A stretch of 64,000 nt of DNA, from NCBI GenBank assembly GCA_008508345.1, contig QNGE01003301.1, forward strand, positions 1-64,000, in the 5' to 3' direction. The notes under the pieces were generated by a model. The model ran no database searches. It saw nothing but the letters and a program-made list of their open reading frames with translations, and was not told the DNA's origin. The DNA is from Paragonimus westermani (taxonomy: Eukaryota; Platyhelminthes; Trematoda; Plagiorchiida; Troglotrematidae). A program made the translations under genes and the position numbers. The stretch's first letter is position 1. Every line of letters starts with the position of its first letter. Below, one piece after another: positions 9,170-21,110 of this stretch.

Positions 9170-9615
9170 TGTGTAATGGCCTAATCAACGAAATGGTGAG
9201 AATGACAAAAATATGGTAACACAAAACAAGCTGTAACGGTGATCAATACGCACAAAAGTTGTGGGTTCTGATAAAAAAGACGTATAAACAAAAAATGGAA
9301 TGACTCACTGGCAAGTCAAAATCCGTTGAGTTGGTTGGGGTACAACCCGAGGAAAAGATGGCACCAGAAAGCAGGTTTGGCATATACGCGGAGCTAAATA
9401 AGTTCGCCGTACGATCGTTTCACCAGCCCCCAAAAATAAGTACTTGAAGAGGACAGACGATGCGTGGTAACTCTCGTTTACTCTTGACGGAAATCAAATT
9501 CACAAATGAAGGTGATGCTTTCAAACAAGTGTGCGGATGAGGTTAACGAAGCTGTTTGTACAGAAATGAGTTGCAAAATATAACAATGAATTGTGGACGC
9601 TACAGACAACATGGT
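9170..9615 (+). repeat. Copy 1 of an unnamed dispersed repeat
   Basis: This stretch aligns to 12,920-13,440. Shared landmarks in order are AATCAA, ATGGTAACAC, CTGTAACG, GACGTAT, AAAAAATGG, CTCA(C/T)TG, CAAGTCAAAATCCGT (GG in copy 2), ACCCGAG, GCTTTCAAACAAGTGT and TTGCAAAATATAA. No long open frame is shared, so it is probably a non-autonomous or untranslated part of a retroelement. Confidence 0.65.
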
Positions 9616-9707
9616 AGGGCCGACGGATTTCAACTTGAATCAGGCCAAAGGAGTCGAAGTGGATATATAGCTTACTCGAAATACTAATGGTAGGGTTCGG
9701 CAAAGTA

Positions 9708-9729
9708 AACAGTAACTGCAGTTACTGTT
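9708..9729. repeat. 22-bp perfect palindrome
   Basis: Eleven bases on either side of the centre CTG/CAG are exact reverse complements (AACAGTAACTG / CAGTTACTGTT). There is no neighbouring gene to suggest an operator role, so it may be a chance hairpin. Confidence 0.6.
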
Positions 9730-9939
9730 CACTTATCATGCCACAGTATGAGCAGAGCTTGGTTAAAACGTATTGCTTCGAACAAAGTTTGTTCATCCAT
9801 TGCTATGTGGTCACCAAATCTTCTAACACTGTAGTCAATTTTCATCCACAGTGCCACAATTTCGATGTAAACCCCAATTTCGATATTTGACTTAGAGAAT
9901 CCGCAAACCGATGTTACGTTACAATATCCTTAGCCCAAG

Positions 9940-11390
9940 AGCTGGTCCTCACGAACTAGTCGACCAATGTTCTTATCGAAAGATCTGTTTCCCTTCACCC
10001 AGCATGGCTTCCCCCCTAACCCGTCATGCACAACAAATATGCTTAAATTCATGGATAATCTGATGGAGACCAAGGACAATGGCCTCATCCCAGATGCTGT
10101 CGTCCTTGACTTCGCCAAGGCTTCTGACCGTGTTCCACACAACCCCTGAAACTCGAACTGGAGGCCTATGGTATTCCAGGAGAGGTTCTTCGCTGGGTTG
10201 CCTCTTTTCTTGATAAAAACAACTTTCAGAGTTAAGACCGGATCAGACCATTCGTCTCCCTCTTTCATTTCTGCGGGATTCCCCTAAGTGTCAATGTTAG
10301 GTTTTCTGTTATTTCTGATTAACATCGACAACCTTTCGGACAATATTTTCAACGACGCCCTCCTGTACGTTGACCACCCAAAAATCTGAACTATCACCGA
10401 TCCCAGTGCACTACAAATTGATCTTGACGCGATTAGGCGCTTGTCGAACGATTGGAGTCTCGCACTAAACGACAATAAGTGTGCTCACGTGTAACCCTAT
10501 GGAGATTGTGACAACGCCTTCGTGATTCATAATGCGTTCAGCATAGTAGATATCATGAAAATCGATCCGAAGGAAGATCCGGACATCTGGTTATCGTCTA
10601 GCCTGCCCTTCGCGTATCACCATTGGATGGCGGCAAAAAGGGATTTGCCGCTCTCATGATGATCGAGCGCACTTTCCCCCACACAGTCAAGAAAGCGTTT
10701 CTAACGCTTCACGAGGTTTATACAAGACCGCTCCTCGAGTATGCTAATCGGGTCGTGTATACCGATCTGAAAGACCTATTAGCTGTTGATCGTGTCCAGT
10801 GCGCGGCTAACAAGGTGGGCGCGGGCCTGAACAATCTTACTTACGAGTCTCACCTTGAAATTCTTGATCTATACCCACTGAAATTTTGACGACTCCACAG
10901 TGATTTAATTCTTGCACATTTCTTCTTTAGAGTAGGTGTCGTAGAACAGTTCTTCATTGTAACGAGTGATGACGGCCGGTGAGGACGAGACAGGAGGCTT
11001 TCCACGCATCGTCCTCAGACCTTCCTTAGGTATCTTCTTTGTTGTAGGTTTATTAACCTTCGTCAGCAACGCTTCTAGGGATCGCATTATAGCTTTGCTT
11101 GATTCTCATTTACCTGAAACCTCACCATGCGAGTAATCTTATTCTGTTCTTGGTATTCACTGCAATCCCTAGGAGCGAGGCTACACTCAGTTTTTAATGG
11201 TTGTCCTTCAGATCAACAGAAGTCCGTTAGTAAATGAACAAGAGAAAAAGACTATTTCCGGGTGTCTTTGGCCCTTGCCTCGACCCTGTTTACCAATCAC
11301 TGATCCGCTGAAAAGAGTACATAGCGTGACACTGAAGGGTCACGACGTAATATCAGAAGCTCAACACAGCAGACCAGAGTGCAAACATGG
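9940..11390 (+). mobile_element. CR1/jockey-like LINE, copy 1 (RT pseudogene and 3' UTR)
   Basis: Plus-strand translation gives QHGFPPNPSCTTNMLKFMDN, AVVLDFAKASDRVPH (RT motif A), LEAYGIPGEVLRWVASFL, then NDWSLALNDNKCAHV, and 10,623-10,889 encodes GGKKGFAALMMIERTFPHTV, RPLLEYANRVVYT and LEILDLYPLKF. This is the RT and C-terminal part of a non-LTR element. Stops interrupt it, the motif C region reads YVDHPKI instead of FADD.KIW, and motif B is corrupted. Sequence after 10,890 matches the 3' part of copy 2, so the fossil continues into the untranslated end. Confidence 0.8.
10623..10889 (+). pseudogene. LINE ORF2 C-terminal fragment (copy 1)
   Basis: This 88-residue frame is the longest intact piece of copy 1. 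It covers the segment after the RT palm: repeated basic/aromatic residues (KKGFAALMMIERTF), the LEYANRVVYTDLK stretch (LEYANQVVYTGLKK in relatives) and the ...NLTYESHLEILDLYPLKF end. Copy 2 has the equivalent at 11,890-12,170. The frame closes at a stop in place of the RRLRGDL continuation. Confidence 0.7.
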
Positions 11391-11407
11391 CTTTTTCTCG
11401 TTGCGAN

Positions 11408-11510
11408 TCCTCGTTGCGAGGTTGTGACACTCTGTCAGACCTTGTTGCTTCTGCTAACTCTGTTACAGTGTTCAAAACCCGCTTTGGCCGACATCTATTG
11501 CATTAGCCGG
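11408..11510 (+). pseudogene. LINE ORF2 C-terminus, different copy
   Basis: Just after the N at 11,407 the plus strand encodes CDTLSDLVASANSVTVFKTR followed by FGRHL and a stop. S-V-x-x-F-K-x-R-L-D-R-H is the usual end of non-LTR ORF2 proteins. It does not continue from copy 1 and precedes copy 2, so it is a third, tiny fragment. Confidence 0.5.
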
Positions 11511-11619
11511 ATACCGTACCTCTTTTCCCCATCCAGCGCATTGATGAGGACATTGAGATTCTACACATCGAGATACAGATTTCTCAAAAGCCCCAGTTTC
11601 CTAGTTCCGTTTACAGCCC

Positions 11620-12640
11620 ACTGAAAAATTTTCTTACTCCGATGATGTAAAAATCTGGAATATGTGTGATCCTGGTGCGTTGCAAATCGACCTTGATCAT
11701 ATTAAGTGCTGACTTGGTGACTGGAGTCTCCCTTTAAACGACAGCAGGTGCGCACATACGTCACTCAGAGGAGACTCCGTGAACCTAATCGAGATACACA
11801 GTGCATGAAGTGTAATAGATACCGCGAAAACTGACCATAAAATGTAACTGAGGATTTGACCGTCGACAGGCTTATCCTTCTCTCATTACCATTAGATGGC
11901 CGCCAAGAGGGGAGTTGTGACTTTTGGGATGATTAAAAGAGCGTTTCCCCGCGTAGCCAGACACGCCTTTCGAACGTTTCACGGAGTCTATATAAGACAA
12001 CCGCTCGAGTGTGCCAACCAAGTCGTTTGAACTGCTTCGAAGAAGGACATACTGGCCATTGAACGTGTCTAGCGAGTAGCCAGCGAACTGGTCACTGGCT
12101 TGCGAAATCTCTCCTACGAATATTGCTTCGAAATTCTTGATCTTTGTCCACTTGAGTTTCGAGGACTCTGTGGTGGCCTAATTCTTACACACTTTTTTTA
12201 GAGCAGGACTTATGCAACAACTCCTTACCCCAGTAGGCGATAATGGTCGAAGGGGTCACGACAAGCTCCATAAGCATCGACACTGGACCTTCCTCAGGCA
12301 ACAGTTCTCTTCTTATAGAGTTGTCAACCAGTGAAACAACCTTCCACTAGAGATTGTTGGCTGCTCTTCTAAAGGCCGTTTCAAAGTGTTTTTGAATTCT
12401 CACCTATTTAAGAAACTGTTAGATTGGTAAGTTACCCTGTTCTAATAGGTTATTATTTTACTCTGTCCTTGGTACTTTCTGTAATCTTCAAGAGCAATGT
12501 TACACCCTGTTTTCATTGACTGCCTTTCGGTTCAACAGAAAACCGCCGGACATCGGAACAGACAAACTGACTGGATCCGGGTAATTTGGGCCCCTCGACC
12601 TCGAACCCGTGTACCGTAACAGGCAAGCAGGTCGTTCTGG
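11620..12640 (+). mobile_element. CR1/jockey-like LINE, copy 2 (5'-truncated)
   Basis: It opens inside the RT palm with YSDDVKIW (motif C, catalytic aspartates retained), then PGALQIDLDHIK, GDWSLPLNDSRCAH, PLECANQV and, at 12,330-12,430, the ORF end GRFKVFLNSHLFKKLLDW followed by a stop. From 12,430 the 3' UTR matches that of copy 1 (about 11,150-11,310). In-frame stops and shifts make it non-coding. Head-to-tail placement with copy 1 suggests either tandem insertions or one duplicated locus. Confidence 0.75.
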
Positions 12641-12684
12641 CTTCGTGTACCCGTTGCACTCGTAAACCTACCTGAGGATGGCGT

Positions 12685-13440
12685 GTAGTGGCCGAATCAA
12701 TCAAGTGATATGAACTATCCAAAGTATGGTGACACTAGAAGGATCTATAACGGTAAAGTGTGTACGGAAGGTATATGTACCAACAAGAGGAAGATGTGTG
12801 CTTCCTTGGATACGTCTTCCTTACACTTGTACGCATACTTTTCGTACATACTCGGTACCGTTGCAGGTTCTTTTGGTGATACCACATTTTGGTTTTCTTA
12901 TCGCTCAATTGATCAGGCCTGTAGTGGTCTAATCAATCAAGTGATAAGAGATAACCAAAAGATGGTAACACTGAAGGAAACTGTAACGATAGCCAGTGTG
13001 TACAAAAGATATGTGTATAAGTAAAAGGCAGACGTATCCAAAAAATGGGAATAACTCATTGACAGGTCAAAATCCGTGTAATTGAGTAGGCCATCACCCG
13101 AGAGAAAGAGAGCGCCAAGTGGTAGGTCCGGACGACGACTTATACATAATTCCACCCACGACGTGGAATGACGGACGTTCAGCTTCGATAAGTCAACAAA
13201 CACGCGAAGCTAGAAAACGTTTCGTCGTGCGATTAATAAACCAGCCCAAATATCCACGCGAACAAAGAGGACAGAGAGGGTACGCTGTAATTCCAGTTTT
13301 ACTGCTCAAGACAACCGAATTCGAAAAGCAGATGTTGACGCTTTCAAACAAGTGTACAGGTGAAGCTAACGAAACGGTATGTACAAAAATATGCAAAAGC
13401 GTTGCAAAATATAATTATGAACTATAGACACCACAATTCT
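12685..13440 (+). repeat. Copy 2 of the dispersed repeat, with a 236-bp tandem start
   Basis: GTAGTGG(C/T)C.AATCAATCAAG followed by TGATA occurs at 12,685 and again at 12,921. The following ~100 bases also correspond (ATGGT(G/A)ACACT, CTATAACG/CTGTAACG, GTGTGTAC). The second unit then runs on to 13,440 in parallel with 9,170-9,615. The tandem unit suggests slippage or a pseudo-LTR-like arrangement at the head of this repeat. Confidence 0.65.
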
Positions 13441-16400
13441 CCCCCAGTCAGTGTCAACGGTAAAATCATGCCTCAAGTACACAAATCGGCTGCTTAAAGA
13501 CTAATACTTATTAGAAAACGAATGTGGGGTTTTATCTCACAAGTCCCTTTGATGAATCAAACAGAACAGAGAAAGATCACTTTCGGTGGAGTAGTCTAAA
13601 TGAAAACAAACAAGTTACACATTGACCGCGTGACTTAAAACGATAATATGTACGAGTGAGTATGTTCGGCTAGATTGAGACAAGAGGGAATCATACATAC
13701 GAAGGAGCCAAGTACAAAGTTTGGGCATCGGAAACACCGGAGGAAGATTTCCAAACACGCCCGGAAGCCGCACCATATGAGGTGATTACACGCAAAATTG
13801 AATTTATACGACGGATGTCGTACCGGTGCATTAGTTACAAGTGACACAGAAGCTGTAGTCTACTGCTTGTTTGGTGAGTGGGGTTCAAACATTTCTAACT
13901 GCCCGGTTGTCGTGCTACGTCGAAAATCACGATTTCACGTCGGTGTTACATCTTCCACTTCGGAACGCATTCACGGGATAAGTGCTTTCCGTTTTGATGC
14001 AAATCCCACAAATCGTTGGTTCGCCGTAAGTGAAGCGAAGGAGTCCAGATAGGTGGTCGATTATAACGCCCCGACCACTAATTTAAAACAGTAGGCTACC
14101 GATATTTTCGGCAAGTACATAACGACCATGGATATTCACAGTAGCCGTCATTGACAGAAATCTTCTGCAACAGCTAAGTGGAGTTGTAGTGCTGTTGCAA
14201 AAAACTTGCACTTCAGAGATAACGATGCATTGTGTGTTACCCAAGTTGAAACTATGTACGCGCATGTTTTGTGTCAAGGCAACAAATCCAGTGCGGATAT
14301 ATGCCTGATGTGGCCTTTATCGATGAAACGTATGAAAGGAATCGTCATAGGTGCAGTCTGCAGCACCTTACAAATCCGGTTGCAGTCTAAGATGCTATCA
14401 GTACATTAGCTCTGACGGAATGTGTTGTGGATGACGCGTGATGTCAGAAAGTGTGCGACGGAAAAAACGTTCCACCTTGTCAGTTATTTGCACATTTCTT
14501 GTTGTGATGTGTAATTATCTTCCTGTAAATTTTTTTTGGTGGGTAGGGGATAGCGACCCAGATGTAAATAGCACGAGTGATCATTAGATGTGTGAAGTGA
14601 CGCGACTATTTCTTGTTAAAGACGTTCTATCCTGACTTGGATACTATACTCGGACGCTTGCTGTACGGCTTCACCCAGTCTACTAGCGCGGAGTCAGGAA
14701 GAACACGACTGCGTAGAAAACACGCTGTAATGCCGATTATCAGTTCAACAAATGCATGAAATGCATGCAGATATATATAATCAGTTATTCGCCAAATAGA
14801 GTCAACTACAAGTTGGACCAATCTCCAGTGGTTCAGGCCACTTCGTGGTGAGTGGCCCAGTGTGGTCAGTTCCATAGCCGTTGCACCCTGATTGGTTCAT
14901 CGGGTTAGCACGGTACTCACGCCCACCTTCACGCTTCATCCTGGTTGGTTCAAGTGGAAAACTGCACGCTAGTGTTTGGTTGATGAACAATTTCGTCAGC
15001 CGTCACCGATTACCTGATTAGGTTATGTTGATGATGTCCTTTCCTAAGAATGTGACACAATGTATCACTTTAACGTTAGCGTAACCGATAAGAAGCATAT
15101 TTGTTGACGATTTACCCCCAAATTAATATGCGGACAAAAAAATGCGGAGTCGCTGCTTGTTTCATCAGGTGGCCACGGTCGACAATTCACAAAGGTTGAT
15201 AACCGCAATTATCGACTTCTGGTTAGAGTACAACTGGGGTGCTGAAATAACCCCACGAACGGATCACAACTTCATGAATCAATTAATGTGCAACGGACTG
15301 TATATGTAATCGAAGTAGACCAGCGAGCAGTTCAAAGTTATTCATTCCGGAATTCGCACTAACGATTGTTTAGAGAACACAAATGGGAGAGCGAAAAACG
15401 CACCTGTCCACAAGGTTACCTAGCTACAAACAGTGCACTTACTGCTCTGACCGTTGTGAGGTAGCTAGAGTACCTCGAGCACATATTCACTTGGCTGACA
15501 ACGTTAGCCAGTCAACCGATGGGCGTGTTCCCACTTCTACATGAGAAATGACTCTAAAAGTGCAAACTATTTGGAGGTTATATAAGGTTACTTAGTAACT
15601 TTGAGTAGGCCACGAAAGCACACACCCCATGGCGGACAACAGCAACTACACCTGTGAATTCACTTTTGAAAGTTACCGTACGTTCACATTTTGTAAGTCT
15701 TTAGAAACTATTCTTATCTATACAGTGAGCCCTCTTCAAAACAACCGCATTTTTCCCAGACTGCTTCCCTATCCATCACTAGTGGTTTGCTAAGTGTAGT
15801 CTGCCTCGATGTAATGTGTTTAGCTGAAAAATTACAACTGGTATTGATCATTTTCAGCCGGATTATAAAACAGTATATCAAGGGCTGTCCAAACTGAAGG
15901 ATGTGAATGCCAGAACGGGAAGAAGGATTTCTAAGCACACCCTAGCGATTCTGCACCACTCCATTGAGAAAGCTAAGACAAACTTACTAAAGACAGACTC
16001 AAGCTTCAACAACAGCAGTGAGAGAAACCTTCCGTTGGGACAACCCCGAGTGCTTCGGTGTCTTCATAATGATGGGTGGCTAACTGTGTGACAATGACAA
16101 GTTTATTTCCATTTTGGAATGTGTAGATTATGTTGATATACTCCAGTATCCCTTCTACATTACGCAGTTATAGTTTTCATCAGACGCTCTGGTCTTGCAT
16201 TAACCGTGTGTTACAAGCTGTGTAGGCGTCAGTCGGAATTGCAGCAACGTTACCACCATCGTGGCGGTGTCAAGATAGGATGTGTTGTTCAACATGTAGG
16301 TGGCGCAATGGTGTATGACAAAATCTGAGTTGTTGTGACTGTCTTTGTCACCACGAGGTACGCCAAACAATGGGTGGCATCGACACTAACGTTGCTGACC

Positions 16401-18209
16401 ATGTTGAGCGTCGACTGTCAGGTACTCTTTCGGACGGTCCTTGTCAGACGCCATGTCGAGCTTTGATTGAATAGTTTACATCAGCTTTCGAAATGTGGGC
16501 CAAATGGGCGCTGTGTTGTTTTATACTTCATTCTGTTAATCTCGCGTAACCGCTGCAGCAGACCACAGTATATTCTTGTTTGACCTGATAAAAGGTAGAC
16601 AGACACTTTTGAATAAAACTCTGCTATGCACACACGTTAGCTCCTCCTCTAACGGTCGGTGATTGGCAGCCAGCTAAAGCATTCCACTGTTGGACTGAAT
16701 TTCAGCCCCAGCGCTTCGCACCATCAACTACGCTTGAGACGCTCCGAATACTTCCGCAATACTACTAGACGTTTCATGAACACTGATCATTCTTGATGCG
16801 TCCAGTCCTTGGCCTCACTCATTATTTCGTGTCGAGGTTTACTGTAGTTCATTCACTTTTTCTCACTACAGTATCATTGTCGGGACACGTTGCATAGTGG
16901 GCATGACACGTTAGAGAGGTAGTTGACCTGATTACAGACATGAGAAGTTTAGTAAGATAAATGAGGAAAAAGTGCGGACGAACGCATTGAAAGTGTGGTG
17001 ATGAGCTTACTACGATTTTTCAGTTGACCAGGTAGCGAACGGCTAACTCCGGATGAGGTCATTCGAATCCTTACAAGTTCGACTAGTTCCATCTGGCATG
17101 GTATGATGTGTATCGCAAATTACTAGCGTTTTCTGAATTAACGCTAATCGATAAACGTCATTTTGTCCTATGTGTATAGACTGAAGACTCAAACATTTTG
17201 TCTGCCCCAGAACCGATAGCGCCCTCCCCTCCAGAGCCAATCCCAAAGATCGCCACGTTAGTTATTGTGGTGACCTCGGATCCAATGGATGGTTTAGCCA
17301 ACCTGGCGGATGTGTATATGCATACACGTCTGGGAGTGCTGAAGTTGGTGTGATTCGTAAGGCCATCATCAGGATGTAGCCGAACACTTGAGAGAACTTG
17401 AGATGTAATCGGACGACGTAATTGTGTCCGGGTCGGTGTGAACCACATTCAACACTCTCCAATGGGACCAAAAATTTGAATCTCGATACATACCAAGAGA
17501 AAGCAATACAATGTAGACCAATTCAGACAAATTGGCCCGTTAAAATATAGATGTTCACAGAGCTGAATTCACTTGGCTACATGGCGGACAACTTTTGACG
17601 TTCGTAGACTGACAGGAAATTACTCGCCACGTCTGCATTCTTAACTAAACTACGAATGATTCCTGACCTAATTTGGACATAGAGAAATGGGTCCCGAAGA
17701 CTGCAACCAGTTTGAAATATCTAACAGCGCTGTACTACGCGTGTCCATATACGAGAGGCATCGAATAGATAATACTGTGAAGTTCGTCACTTTGTGAGGT
17801 TACAACCAGACTGAGTTGAACACACAGGAAACGTTGCATATCCACAAGACTTCATGAAAGTCCAACAGTAACAAAAAGGCTGAAGATTCAACAAATGGCG
17901 CCCTTTGTGGAAGTCATAATTAAACCAAATTACCACAAGTTATGGTGACGTATGGAAATAAAGTTAGGCGATTGCACGTGAGATACACGATACAGATAAA
18001 AACACGAAAGCCAAAAAAATAGGAAGGAAAAAATTAAAATGGGTCTGACCGAAAATAAGAGGAATAGAAATTGGAGTGTCACGACAAACCTGAAACCCAT
18101 TCAGAGAAACAGGCATCAAAGACACTTGGACGATAAAATAAAGTTTCAGATTTTAAAAACGTCTGCTAGTTTTTTAGAACACGTTAACAGATGAATGAAT
18201 GAGGAAATA
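13441..18209. other. No recognised gene
   Basis: Only short frames without recognisable domains appear. This includes a 96-codon minus-strand frame at 17,158-17,448. The last part (17,900-18,209) is A-rich and immediately follows the DYNC1I stop codon, so it should contain that gene's 3' UTR. AATAAA-like sequence on the minus strand was not located with confidence. Confidence 0.4.
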
Positions 18210-18467
18210 TCACACTTCAGCCCGTACGTCCTGTTCCAGATTATACTGCTTCAGATCGGCCAGACTACGAGCAAGTTCAGTCCATTGTTCAGCGTTCGGT
18301 TGAGCGAGTGATTCGTGCACAGAACAAACAGTGACTTTGCCGTGGTTGTCACCAGCTGCCAAAAAGTTACCAGAGCTATCCCAACGACATTTGTTCAGCG
18401 CAAGATTGCCGCTTCCGGGCTTGTCCTGGGTGCCCGTACCACGAAAGGATAGACGTGCGCACGGAAC
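18210..18467 (-). CDS. DYNC1I: DYNC1I terminal exon
   Basis: This exon was found by translating the minus strand directly. 85 codons then TGA read VPCARLSFRG, then ALNKCRWDSSGNFLAAGDN, HGKVTVCSVHESLAQPNAEQ, WTELARSLADLKQ and DVRAEV. They match vertebrate [39 protein letters not shown], and the WARFGRTLAEI helix near the end. The acceptor TTGTTAG lies at 18,468-18,469 and joins in phase 0 to the exon ending at 26,443. A short insertion (TGTQDKPGSG) sits before the ALN motif. Confidence 0.9.
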   Translation of the reverse strand, partial: VPCARLSFRGTGTQDKPGSGNLALNKCRWDSSGNFLAAGDNHGKVTVCSVHESLAQPNAEQWTELARSLADLKQYNLEQDVRAEV

Positions 18468-18959
18468 CTAACAAGTAGAGGGATGTGTATTTGTTAGAGT
18501 GTGGGCACAATTAAAGAAAGGAAGCCGGCTGGTTTCTAGCCAATGCACGAATGAGCATGCAGGACAGTAATATGCATTGCACCCAACTCTCCTTAACCTC
18601 GACGACTGAACTTACCATGCAGTGTTCATTCATATATGGACAGCATAGAAAAATTGCCGCGTAGTATCCCACCTACATCACCGGTAACGTATTCCGCGTC
18701 TACCTGATAAAATTCATACCGTATGCTAACTACATAAATCATAACACTCGTGTACAAGCTCCACTTTATCTTAAGCCCCAAACTACGGTGGCTTACCCAC
18801 GTTCGTGGGTGAAAAGTTGCGACACAGTAAGTTTTCAATAGTCCGTCTCGTTTTGGCCAGATCACGAAGTCCAAAGCTGCAGGGGCGATTACGAATAATA
18901 GTTTACATTCGACTCAGAAAAGGGATTGTTCAGGAAAAGACGGATCGAGCGATAGACCT

Positions 18960-19448
18960 GTGAATAAGAGGGTGGACAGCATATTAGGTGCACGGTTTAT
19001 GGGTCTCATCCAGACTGCAAACAAAAACACTCATTTGCACACGACACTATTCTCAGGACGTCCCGGTCATTACGGACGCCAATGCTCAGTCCCTTCATGT
19101 AGCAATAGCTATTTTATGGGATGCTGCCATACAATGATCCTTCCCGTATCTTCCCCCTATTTGTCCCGTGGCCACTTCGATGTTGAAACCCATGCTGTGG
19201 CCTCACTACTGAATAGTGGTGGTGCGAGTAGTATAGTGCAACCGTCCATCCTCGCCACACTTGCATGTTACGTGGCAAACCATGTCGTGTGCAAGCGAAA
19301 ACGAACAGACTGTCCAATCTTAATCAATCTGAGCATTAAACAAAGTATAGACTCAAGAACAAATGATTTACAGTTGGCGTCGTTATCACGGGGCTGCTAT
19401 CTTGAACACGAACTGATGACACACAAAGGGATCGAAAGCACGCAGTAG
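18960..19448 (+). CDS. Unidentified 162-codon open frame
   Basis: It is among the longest single frames outside the retroelements, on the strand opposite DYNC1I and inside its 8-kb intron. The predicted product has several cysteines (RQCSVPSCSNSYFMGCC), no clear signal peptide and no domain I recognise. No splice context, repeat partner or codon-use argument supports it. It may simply be a chance frame. Confidence 0.12.
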   Translation: MNKRVDSILGARFMGLIQTANKNTHLHTTLFSGRPGHYGRQCSVPSCSNSYFMGCCHTMILPVSSPYLSRGHFDVETHAVASLLNSGGASSIVQPSILATLACYVANHVVCKRKRTDCPILINLSIKQSIDSRTNDLQLASLSRGCYLEHELMTHKGIESTQ

Positions 19449-20519
19449 CACAAAAAAGCAATCACACAGTGTACACAGAGATAGCACTGATTCCAGGGTC
19501 ACATTGGGCAAACGGAGTCAATAAGTTGCAATGGAACAGCCAAACCACACAAATTTATTTAGGCAGTAATATTTCATCGGAAATGTTAGTGATGCAAACC
19601 ACATACTGCTTGTATTCTTCGTTCTTGACGAAAGTGACACTGAGAGAACAAGCAGACTTTTGCTCAGTCTCCACGATAGCTAAAAAGTTGTTCATCTTGT
19701 GACTCGAAATTTCGGGATAACAGAGAAAGATATCAGAATGTTGGCAATGTTGAGATAAAACATGTCAAACGTTCCGACAACGGGCAGCAATAAACATCGA
19801 CAAATCCACATATACATCGGAATCAGTCCGTATTAAATTTGGTGTTACATCTACTAATACCGCAAGAATATATGACCTCCCACGGAACGATTCAAGAGAA
19901 CACAACGACAAGAAAATATGCAGAACGCTGTGGAAGGCTAAATGCTATTTGTTTAACACGGTGACAGCTACGCAAGTGCAAAAACGTGCCACCAAAAATG
20001 AGGGAAAAACGGGAGTTGTATACGGTATATGGGCGGAGAAATGACATAGATTCACCCAGATGTCCCCAAATCAAGTGCTGTTTATTTGTATTCTTAGCCA
20101 CATAAGATAGCGTCCCCATCCAAAGGTGTTGATTGCATTTCGAATTCTAATCAGGAAGTTGAGGACAACCTGCTAAAGAAAACCTCGATATCAGCGCCTT
20201 TATGCTCCTGGAAGCCACAGGACAGCCGGCTATAGTCTAACTCAGCATTCTTAAACAAGACAGAACGCGACAAATACAGTTGGTATTTGGATGATGTATC
20301 CAAGACAACGAAGCCGATGAGATAAGATCATTATGCTCGATGGTCAACACTGTGTCTGTCCCGAGGACACGCTGGCGTATTTCATCACTGCCGATGGAGC
20401 ACGTTCACCACAAGCCGCTAATGCTTCGCAGAAAGTGGTAAATGAAAACGGACAGTGGAATCAAATTCTTCTCGAATGAACTAGGTTTCCCAACCGTGCA
20501 ACAAGACTGTTCGGGAAGT

Positions 20520-20725
20520 AGGGTTAGACATTCAGCCCCCAATAAGAACCTGAGATCATACCGGCGTAACATTTACCAAACGCTAATCGGGCTTTGGCTA
20601 TGCAATTTATGAAGTCATCAGACATCCGATCATCAAGATACACCCCGCAAGGTGCATGAACGTCTCGACTACCTCCAACGGTTCGCCATAAAGAACAATG
20701 ACAGACGTAGAGCCACACCAATCTT
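20520..20725 (-). pseudogene. RTE-like non-LTR fragment before the C-terminal domain
   Basis: The minus-strand frame contains GVYLDDRMSDDFINCIAKAR followed by LAFGKC. In the family of the 59-60 kb copy, I.KARLAFANLRHLW directly precedes the GRVY...VLLYGSETWP region, and an L-D-G-R-M-S-D-D stretch precedes it. The match stops after LAFGKC. It is a short isolated fossil in the last DYNC1I intron, same strand as the gene. Confidence 0.45.
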
Positions 20726-21067
20726 GTAACAACACTTTACACTGAAGCCCCTTATCTGCTCAAGACGTTTTAGGCTACTTGTGGACACTTATAAATTAAA
20801 ACAATGCCAATGGCGTATTCTTGGTCAAGTACCTACGAGCATTTCTACACCATTATATTCGCACTCTGTGAGAGCACACTCTAGGATTTCGCCTATTATA
20901 AAATTGAGCAGGAAAAAGGAAGGTGGATAAGCTCTTCACATGCTACTTGAAGTGACGAAAGTCAGTGATAAATCGTTAAAAGCCCTATCACGACCCAGGA
21001 TTTGACATCAAATTGCTTCCCAGATGTTACGATATTTGTCGGAAACACTCTTTATTGATAGACAGTC

Positions 21068-21110
21068 CCAGAGTGCAGCTCTGCCAACTGAACCAAAAAC
21101 CCATATGATG
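21068..21110 (-). repeat. tRNA D-arm-like sequence (possible SINE head)
   Basis: The minus strand reads TTGGTTCAGTTGGCAGAGCT, a good match to a tRNA D-arm / RNA polymerase III A box. No cloverleaf can be closed and no convincing B box follows within 70 bases. It is not a working tRNA, and a tRNA-derived short interspersed repeat is the best guess. Confidence 0.25.

Noticed and set aside
18960..19448. 162-codon open frame as a real gene
   Set aside because: No domain, no splice context and no homology I can recall; kept only as a very low-confidence entry.
21068..21110. A working tRNA gene on the minus strand
   Set aside because: Only the D-arm matches; no anticodon or T-arm pairing could be drawn.
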